Source: Tupaia tana (taxonomy: Eukaryota; Chordata; Mammalia; Scandentia; Tupaiidae). Taken from it: a DNA stretch of 64,000 nt. Within the stretch, counting starts at the first letter, position 1. Each line of letters starts with the position of its first letter. This document shows, piece by piece, positions 57,848 through 64,000 of this stretch. The notes below the pieces were generated by a model. That model was not told the origin of the DNA, did no database searches, and saw nothing but the letters and a program-made list of their open reading frames with translations. The position numbers and the translations under genes were made by a program. The stretch spans positions 157,537,400-157,601,399 of the forward strand of contig JAKSZU010000002.1 in assembly GCA_026018925.1 (NCBI GenBank). Direction: 5' to 3'.

Positions 57848-58110
57848 GGGGCCAGCAGTTAGCGTAATGGCTATGTCGCTGGACTCTCCTATAGTCGACC
57901 TGGGTTCGAGTCCTGGACCCGGTGGCTTAAACTCACACAGGGCGCATGTGCGTGCGTGCCCAAGATCCTGAGAGGAGAATAGAGGAGAAGGGATTGTGAT
58001 GTGGCCATCCCCCCTGGGGGGTGATTTCTCACTTTCTGTCTCTCTGTCTTTCGGGTGAGTGCACATGCCCTATAGCAAAAACCTCTCCAAAAAAAACAAA
58101 AAAACAAACC
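57848..58110 (+). mobile_element. type A tRNA-SINE, young
   Basis: Head 'gggccagcagttagcgtaat' near consensus, core CCCCCCTGGGGGG intact at about 58008-58020. Duplication acagtttctgg/acagtttttgg around 57839 and 58112. Confidence 0.93.
57860..57913 (+). promoter_or_regulatory. internal Pol III promoter of a type A SINE
   Basis: A box TAGCGTAATGG (57860-57870) and B box GGTTCGAGTCC (57903-57913), both perfect matches to the eukaryotic type 2 consensus with tRNA-like spacing. Activity is inferred only. Confidence 0.62.
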
Positions 58111-58124
58111 CACAGTTTTTGGGG

Positions 58125-58275
58125 TCAGAGACATTTGGGTGCAAGACCCTGCTCTGCTGCTTGTAACCTATTTGACTTTGGGCGAGTACTTAGCCTTAAC
58201 AGGAAAGTTACCATGCTTAAAAAAAATACCTACAGCACTCGAACATTGCCTACCATTCAGAAAGCACTAAGTAAT
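58125..58275 (+). repeat. MIR SINE
   Basis: 'aagaccctgctctgctgctt', 'ctatttgactttgggcgagt' and 'acttagccttaacaggaaag' match MIR. It abuts the preceding type A SINE duplication. Confidence 0.65.
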
Positions 58276-58364
58276 TGATCACTGTTAACTTAAACTTTTG
58301 TTATTGTTATCCTGACAGCTATGGTAAGTATTCCAGTCCCTTAACTGTGGTTAAACCCCAAGAA

Positions 58365-58575
58365 AACCTTTTTTTTTTTTTTAAGTTTATTTCGTCCATG
58401 AGCCAGAATGACAGAGAGATATGTAGAGACAAAGACAGTAACCCAACAGGGAAACGATGCCAGCTGTGACCCACGCAGATTCAGCCAGCACCAGAGCATG
58501 GGTATGCATGTGCCTGGCGTACTCAGGGAGGTCTTGGACATGAACTTGGACTCTTCCTTCTGCAGAAACTTTTAT
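58365..58575 (-). mobile_element. type C SINE, head missing
   Basis: T tail, 'gtttatttcgtccatgagcc', 'gtgcctggcgtactcaggga', 'ggacatgaacttggactctt'. The head complement is absent, so the copy is decayed or 5' truncated. Confidence 0.6.
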
Positions 58576-58624
58576 CACAACTGATAAGCCTTCTGTATTT
58601 AGTTAAAATCTTTCATTTTTTCAA

Positions 58625-58794
58625 AAAAATTATATTATTTAACTTTATTTATTTTTAAAATTTGACCAGACAAGAACAGAGACAGCAAGCAAGCGAGAGA
58701 AAGTGAGAAAGCAAGCTGCCAGGTCTGGGACTCAAACCACCGTCAGCCATGTGGGAGTCCAACACCCTTAACCACCATGCCATGTGCTGGTCCC
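58625..58794 (-). mobile_element. type B tRNA-SINE
   Basis: 'aaatttgaccagacaagaac', 'aaagcaagctgccaggtctg', head complement 'accatgccatgtgctggtcc'. Duplication weak (atctttc near 58608 and 58803). Confidence 0.85.
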
Positions 58795-58890
58795 TAGACC
58801 ATATCTTTCTTATTTACCACTTTGTATAGGGTTTATGGAGTTTTATAACATGATTATTCAATTTCTTTCTGCCCCCAGTATATAAATAGT

Positions 58891-59140
58891 TTTTTTATAG
58901 TTTTTGCCTTAGGGTGCACGCACTCGCCAGAGAGAGAGAGAAAGAGAATGAGAGAAATCACCCCCCCCCCCCTTCAGGGGGATGGCCAGGCCGCAATCCC
59001 TTCTCCTCCATTCTCCTGGGATCTTGGGCATGCATGTCCACGTGCCTGACGTTGAGTTTCAAGTCACTGGGTCTGGGACTCAAAATGTGGTTGGCCACGT
59101 GAGAGTCCAGCAATCTAACTGCTAAGCCATCAGCTGGCAC
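58891..59140 (-). mobile_element. type A tRNA-SINE
   Basis: 'ttgccttagggtgcacgcac', C tract of 14 (58961-58974), 'cgcaatcccttctcctccat', head complement decayed ('aagccatcagctggcac'). tataaat flanks at 58881 and 59142. Confidence 0.82.
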
Positions 59141-59204
59141 CTATAAATCATAATTTAAACGGGAAAGCCCAAGTAATAACACAAAATCATTACAGTCATA
59201 TTGT

Positions 59205-59435
59205 GCATGGGTTAAAAGCCCAAGAATTAGGCCAGACTGCTTGGATACAAGTCGCAGTCCAACTACCCACTGACTTTGTAGCCTTGAGAAAGAGTCCTCA
59301 TCTGTAACATGGATATAACACTGCCCAACTCACGGGAGTCTTAGGAAGATAAAAAGAGTTAGTACCTACCATGTGCCTGGAACAATGCCTGGCACACAGT
59401 GAACACTCGACACATGTTAGTTATTCTTATCATAG
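59205..59435 (+). repeat. MIR SINE, long copy
   Basis: 'ggatacaagtcgcagtccaa', 'cctcatctgtaacatggata', 'accatgtgcctggaacaatg' and 'cctggcacacagtgaacact' run through the MIR to its 3' end. Confidence 0.78.
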
Positions 59436-59490
59436 GTACTAGTTAGGGAAGTACTTATTAAATATTTTTCTTTAAAAATACCCAGACATG

Positions 59491-59750
59491 GAACCAGCAG
59501 ATGGCATTATGGTTACATTGGTGGGCTTCCATATACCTGACTGCAGTTCAAATCCCATACCCGGCAGCTAAAACTCAATCTGGGTGCCCATGAGTGCGTG
59601 CCCAAAATTCTGAGAGAAGAATGGAGAAGAAGGGACTGCAGTGTGGCCATCCCCTCTGGGCGGGTGATTTCTTGCTTTTGGTCTCTCTGTCTCTGACTCT
59701 CTGGAACGCACGTGTGCTCTTCAGCAAAAATCTCTCTTAAAAAAATACTC
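59491..59750 (+). mobile_element. type A tRNA-SINE, degraded
   Basis: Head gaaccagcagatggcattat, 'gttcaaatcccatacccggc', end 'ctcttcagcaaaaatctctc'. Flanks atacccagacatg and atactcagatacatg (59479, 59751) form an imperfect duplication. Confidence 0.83.
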
Positions 59751-59765
59751 ATACTCAGATACATG

Positions 59766-60180
59766 CCTTAATCATATTTAATATAAGCTTTGGATACTTA
59801 ACCCTTATATGGTGAATTACAATAGGTCACCGTCTTCTCTGTGACAGTGCTACTCACATAATCTCTTTGCGCAAAAGTTAGGGCTAGAAATGGTGGTGAA
59901 ATTTTAAAAATATACATTGATTATGGTACGCACACCAGAAATGGTTTGAATCATACCTGTTTTTACTCTAAGCACTAAAGATGGCCAGTGGAATTCTTCA
60001 GTAGGACGAGGTCCGCCATTGTTGCAGAAGACACCTCAGTCATGTACAGGATTTAAAGTAGAGGCACGTCTGACAGTAGTGGTAAAATGCTATTGCGTGA
60101 GGAGCCACCACTCAGGCCACTGTTTACCAAACACTGCCAAGGACACTGGAAACCAGGAATTCAGTAGTGAATAAAAAAGA
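59766..60180. other. unassigned intergenic DNA
   Basis: About 415 bp. Nothing recognised. Confidence 0.5.
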
Positions 60181-60189
60181 TATGGTCTA

Positions 60190-60451
60190 GGGACAAGCAG
60201 TTGGCGTGATGGCTATGTCGCTGGACTCCCACGTAGTTGACTGCAGTTTGAGTCCTGGACCCGGTGGCTTAAACTCACACCAGGTGTTGTGTGTGTGCGT
60301 GCCCAAGATCCAGAGAGGAGAATGGAGGAGAAGGGATTGCGGCGTGGCCATCCCCCCTGGGGGATGATTTATCACTTTCTGTGTCTGTCTTTCTGATGAG
60401 CGCACATGCCCTATAGCAAAAACCTCGCCCCCCCCCCCAAAAAAAAAAATC
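60190..60451 (+). mobile_element. type A tRNA-SINE
   Basis: Head gggacaagcagttggcgtga, core CCCCCCTGGGGGATG, end 'ccctatagcaaaaacctcgc' with an 11-C run before the A tail. Duplication tatggtcta at 60181-60189 and 60452-60460. Confidence 0.9.
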
Positions 60452-60460
60452 TATGGTCTA

Positions 60461-61078
60461 CTCTCACAAAGCTGCTCATGAATAATGTCTAAATCACAGT
60501 AACGTTCCTATTGATGTTTATCCTTTACTGTCTGAGTATGAAGCCTGCATCTTCACAGGTACATAAGCTTTATTTTCCTATTCGGTAAGACTGGCGATGG
60601 ATGCAGAGTAACTAAACTGACAGGTAAATCGTAATGCGTCAGACTATAACTAATGCCAGAATGACTGCTTTTCAGGGGTGACCACAGCACTGAAGGACGG
60701 CACCTCGGGCCATGGATATTTTGGCATAACACGGCAGGGACGGGTGGGCAAGATCATGAGGGAACTGAACAAGCTGAAATTGGGCCACACTAGCTTGAAG
60801 GCAGTTGTGCTCTCACTGGCCACCTCTGGACATTTCTTATACATGGGCAGTCATTTGAAACACCCTTCCTTTCCTGAAAATACATAAACATACATAATAC
60901 ATACATACATACAAACCAAAAAAAACCAAAACAACAACAACAACAAAAAACACCACCAGGAGTTCTGGCATCAGAGCTATTTCTGTCTGCTTTTGGGATA
61001 TAGTCTGACCTAGGTGAAAACCACCCACTTTGGAGCCCATGTGCTAGCAATCACTTCTTATCAGTAAGTACAAGGACA
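60461..61078. other. unassigned DNA with a small GC-rich open frame
   Basis: 60677-60885 is an open frame of 69 aa on the plus strand preceded by an acceptor-like 'tgacctgcttttcag' type pyrimidine-AG (here actgcttttcag). The complement is open too. No known domain recognised. ACAT and CAA runs follow at 60885-60955. Confidence 0.35.
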
Positions 61079-61091
61079 CACAACTGAATTT

Positions 61092-61535
61092 CTTTTTAAA
61101 GATTTTATTTAATTATAATCATTATTATTATTTTAACTTGATGAGAGAGAGAACAAAGAGAGAGAGAGAGAAAGTGAGAAAAAAGCCAGGGGGACCAGCA
61201 GTTAGCATAATGGTTATGTTGCTGGACTCCTATGTAGTCGATCGCTGTTCGAGTCCTGGAACTGGAGGCTTAAACTCATGCTGGGCGCGTGTGCGCGTGC
61301 CCAAGATCCCAAGAGGAGGAGGGATTGCAGCGTGGCCATCCCCCCTGGGGGGTGATTTCTTCCTTTCTATCTCTCTGTCTGTCTCTGTCTTTCTGGCGAG
61401 CGTACATGCCCTATAGCAAAAACCTCTCCAAAAAAAAGAAAAAAAAAAAAAAAAAAGCCACCAGGTCTGGGACTCAAACCATGGTCAGCCATGTGGGAAT
61501 CCAGCGCCTCAACCACCATGCAACCTGCTGGCTCC
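61092..61535 (-). mobile_element. type B tRNA-SINE, interrupted
   Basis: 'tttaacttgatgagagagag', 'gaaagtgagaaaaaagcca' then, past the nested copy, 'ccaggtctgggactcaaacc' and 'accatgcaacctgctggctc'. Outer perfect duplication cacaactgaattt at 61079-61091 and 61536-61548. Confidence 0.9.
61189..61452 (+). mobile_element. type A SINE nested in type B
   Basis: Head 'ggggaccagcagttagcata', B box GTTCGAGTCC, core CCCCCCTGGGGGG, end 'ccctatagcaaaaacctctc'. Duplication aaaagcca at 61181-61188 and 61453-61460. A small deletion removes part of the GAGAATGGAGG stretch. Confidence 0.93.
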
Positions 61536-61548
61536 CACAACTGAATTT

Positions 61549-62837
61549 TTATTGGCATACAATGATTATGTGTGGATTATTCACAGGCCATTTAAGAAAT
61601 AAACTAGGGAAAAAATGTTTTAAAAAGATTTTCAGCAGAGAATAGAAAATTTCTCTACAAACTCTAAGCCCACCCAGGGGGCTGAGGAGATGAGACAGTG
61701 TCCTTTTCTCCGGCTCTAGCTTTCCTTCCCACACTCCCAACTAGTGTTTATTTCCAATTAATGTTTTATCACTTCCAAAGGTGAGTTTAAATAGGGGTGT
61801 CTTGGAGATAGTAGAGCCTTAACCCTTAGAAAGGTATGTTGAGATCAGTGGAATTTGAGACTGGATTGCAAGTCGGAAGAGAAAATCGATGAAATGATGT
61901 CCTTTGTAGTCAGATTATTCTGTTGACATGTGCAAGGTACGAATAAAAAGAAGTTTGTGAACAACAGTCTCCCCAAAACTCTAAGGAAAAGCTTGTTGCC
62001 ACGTTTGTGTCTTAGGCTTATAGAATCCATAGATTTCAAGATTCATTCTCCATCCTACAGTTGACAGGTAACTGATTTGAATTTGCTACTCCACAACAGC
62101 TTCCACAATGAAAGGACAGGATAAGAATTTTTTCAATACATTTGGATTGGCTCTAAAACGCTGGGCAAATCTTTCATTAAAAAAATATCATGTAGGTTGA
62201 AAAGCGGCATCCTTTTACAGCAAAACAACCCAGGGTAGGCTCAAGAGAACACCTCTATCTGACCTCCACTGTGTCTTTTTTAAAACCTAGTCCAGTGAAG
62301 TGGTAATTTAGTCATTGAAGACAGAGCCTGCCACAATTCAACTCTAACTGCCTCATTTTGGAGGCATCATATTTTCTTTTCTTCATTAATAAAGATTGAG
62401 TCAGTCACTTGCCCAACACTTTTTCTTTAATGACATTTGTTCTGAGAAGTCAACTAGACTAACTGCTTGTCCTTGTCCACTATTAAGGCACTTGAAAATA
62501 CCATTTAGAAGCCTGCTGCCCTCGTGACAGTGCTGGCTCTGCACTTCATCTGCACTCTAGTTTAGAGCCAGTTCTTCGAAAGTTTCTGATGTGTACTTTT
62601 GCGGAGAAATTTCACACCTGTAATCTTGATAAACGATTATAGTCTTGCAGACACCTTCCTTGTCTCAGTTGTATACCATGATCTAGTTGAAGACTGATAT
62701 AATACAAAAGTATTTTATTTGTTTCGGATCTCAAGAATGTGGATAAATTAGGAAAATCTACAAATGCATTCTTGTGTAGTGATATCTAACCCTCCTTGAA
62801 CTTGATAGAATTAATTTATTTTGTATAAAAAAGAAGA
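61549..62837. other. SINE-free intergenic DNA
   Basis: About 1.3 kb, AT-rich. No transposon or exon recognised. Confidence 0.5.
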
Positions 62838-62970
62838 GAAGGGAGGAGAGGGGATTGCAGCTTGGCCATCCCACTTCCCCATCCAGGTGCTTTCTCATCT
62901 CCCTTCTATCTATCACTGTCCAGCCCACATGTCCTGTAACAAATTAATAAAAAATAATTTAAAAAAAGAT
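62838..62970 (+). mobile_element. 5'-truncated type A SINE
   Basis: Begins in the body ('gggaggagaggggattgcag', 'cttggccatcccacttcccc') and ends 'catgtcctgtaac' plus an AAT tail. The tRNA head is absent, the only clearly 5'-truncated type A copy seen. Confidence 0.7.
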
Positions 62971-63104
62971 TGCCCCTTTAGTCTTAAGCATTATTATTTT
63001 AACAATATAATAACTGTCCAAATTTAAATGCTTTATTTACACCACTTTTGCTTTTACAAATTTACTGATAGGGAGAGACAGAATTACCCCGACTTCATAG
63101 GGTT

Positions 63105-63366
63105 TTTTTTTTTTTTTTTTTTTTTTTGCTATAGGGCACATGCATTCGCCAGAAAGACAGAGAGAGACAGAGAGACAGAAAGCGAGAAATCACCCTCCAG
63201 GGGGGATGGCTACGCTGCAATCCCTTCTCCTCCATTCTCCTCTTGGAATCTTGGGCACGCACACACACGTGCCTGGCGTGAGTTTAAGCCACTGGGTCCA
63301 GGACTTGAACTGCTGGTCGATGACATGGGAGTTCAGCGACATAGCCATTATGCTAACTGCTGGTCC
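63105..63366 (-). mobile_element. type A tRNA-SINE, young
   Basis: T tail of about 24, 'ttgctatagggcacatgcat', intact core, head complement 'tgctaactgctggtccc'. Short duplication cataggg at 63096 and 63367. Confidence 0.93.
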
Positions 63367-63397
63367 CATAGGGGTCTTTTTAAAAATAAATATGCTA

Positions 63398-63674
63398 GGG
63401 AACCAGCAGTTAGCGTAATGGCTATGTCGCTGGACTCCCACATAGTCGACCGCGGTTCGCGTCTCGGACCCGGTGGCTTACAACTCACGCCGGGCGCGTG
63501 TGCGTGCGTGCCCAAGATCCCGAGAGGAGAATGGAGGAGAAGGGATTGCGGCGTGACCATCCCCCCTGGGGGGTGATTTCTCGCTTTCTGTCTCTATGTC
63601 TCTCTCTGTCTGGCGAGCGCACGCGCCCTATAGCGAAAAACCTCTCCAAAAAAAAAATAAAAAAATAAATAAAT
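63398..63674 (+). mobile_element. type A tRNA-SINE, youngest
   Basis: Perfect 14-bp duplication aaataaatatgcta at 63384-63397 and 63675-63688. CpG-rich arms GGGCGCGTG (63492-63500) and CACGCGCCC (63620-63628) and core CCCCCCTGGGGGG are all intact. Confidence 0.96.
63411..63464 (+). promoter_or_regulatory. internal Pol III promoter, B box altered
   Basis: A box TAGCGTAATGG (63411-63421) is perfect. The B box reads GGTTCGCGTCT (63454-63464), two changes from GGTTCGANTCC, so this otherwise young copy may be weakly transcribed. Confidence 0.55.
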
Positions 63675-63688
63675 AAATAAATATGCTA

Positions 63689-64000
63689 AATAGAAGCGCC
63701 GGAAATAAAGGTTAATTATGGACATCTATAAACATAGTACTAAATATACTGACCATGGATGGAAAATAAAGTCTTCCTATCAAAGCTATGATTTCTATGC
63801 AACTTTTCAAATTTTCAAAAAATGCAGCTACCCCACAGATCAAATGTCAGACCAACAAAATATGCTGGATATGTTACAGTTAAATTTATTTCACTTTCTT
63901 GAGGATCACAAGCACATATTTAAGAAACACTAGGGATTAAAAAAAAAAAACTAGAATTACATTTTATTTCCCACACATGATATAGTATGCTTCCCTAATA
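63689..64000. other. unassigned intergenic DNA
   Basis: AT-rich end of the window with an A run at 63939-63950. Nothing recognised. Confidence 0.5.

Noticed and set aside
57848-57925. Functional tRNA gene
   Set aside because: The A and B boxes are perfect, but the acceptor stem and anticodon arm do not close, and the sequence continues into the SINE body seen at dozens of sites.
60678-60884. Possible ribosomal protein retropseudogene
   Set aside because: A few residues (HGY-G, GKI, LNK) recall a small ribosomal protein, but spacing and the DNA do not align when compared by eye.
63028-63576. 182-codon open frame
   Set aside because: It runs through a T tract and two oppositely oriented type A SINEs. 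The peptide is SINE translation, seen again at many other copies.
2727-63674. CRISPR-like or satellite array from the many similar repeats
   Set aside because: Copies are dispersed, in both orientations, with individual target duplications and A tails. That is retroposition, not an array.

Overview
This window is non-coding nuclear DNA from a placental mammal. I found no protein-coding exon, rRNA gene, functional tRNA gene, CRISPR array or bacterial-type operon. The open frames I examined are short, and most lie inside transposon copies. The placental assignment rests on degraded fossils of widely shared mammalian repeats (MIR, L2, a MER5-type hAT fragment, an MLT1-type LTR fragment, an old L1 3' UTR). 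About fifty copies of a lineage-specific tRNA-derived SINE are laid over them. I saw no Alu, B1/B2, carnivore CAN, horse ERE, ruminant BovB-linked SINE or AfroSINE, which argues against those groups. One SINE at about 24.2 kb begins like the MEG SINEs I remember from fruit bats and relatives. With the dominant family, this makes a rhinolophoid (horseshoe or leaf-nosed) bat my best guess, with the main family perhaps the one called Rhin-1. That is recall, not verified.

Three tRNA-headed SINE designs recur. Type A is about 250 bp: a tRNA-like head with Pol III A and B boxes, a GC-rich body containing C6-T-G6, a pyrimidine tract, and an end reading CCCTATAGCAAAAACCTCTCC before the A tail. Type B is about 170 bp: a related head joined directly to CTTGCTTTCTCACTTTC, a pyrimidine tract and a GGTCAAATTAAA/ATAAAT tail. 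Type C has a different head and body and is the most decayed. Strand '+' in the entries means tRNA head first.

Layout. 1-20.9 kb: dense SINEs over L2 and MIR, with a palindromic Tc1/mariner-like MITE at 4.9 kb. 21.8-28.9 kb: degenerate and moderately young SINEs, the MEG-like SINE, a mariner MITE and an MLT1-like LTR with an internal tandem duplication. 31-42.3 kb: many young SINEs, several nested or stacked on one target. 42.3-48.1 kb and 50.4-56.7 kb: two long SINE-free tracts with only MIR/L2 traces and microsatellites. 56.7-64 kb: SINE-rich again, with a second copy of the mariner MITE and a head-to-head pair of very young type A copies at the end.

The main biology is insertion history. 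Target-site duplications of 8-22 bp show L1-type retroposition. Nested copies give relative ages. Intact boxes with near-perfect duplications mark the youngest copies, near 15.5, 18.2, 34.0, 37.4 and 63.4 kb.
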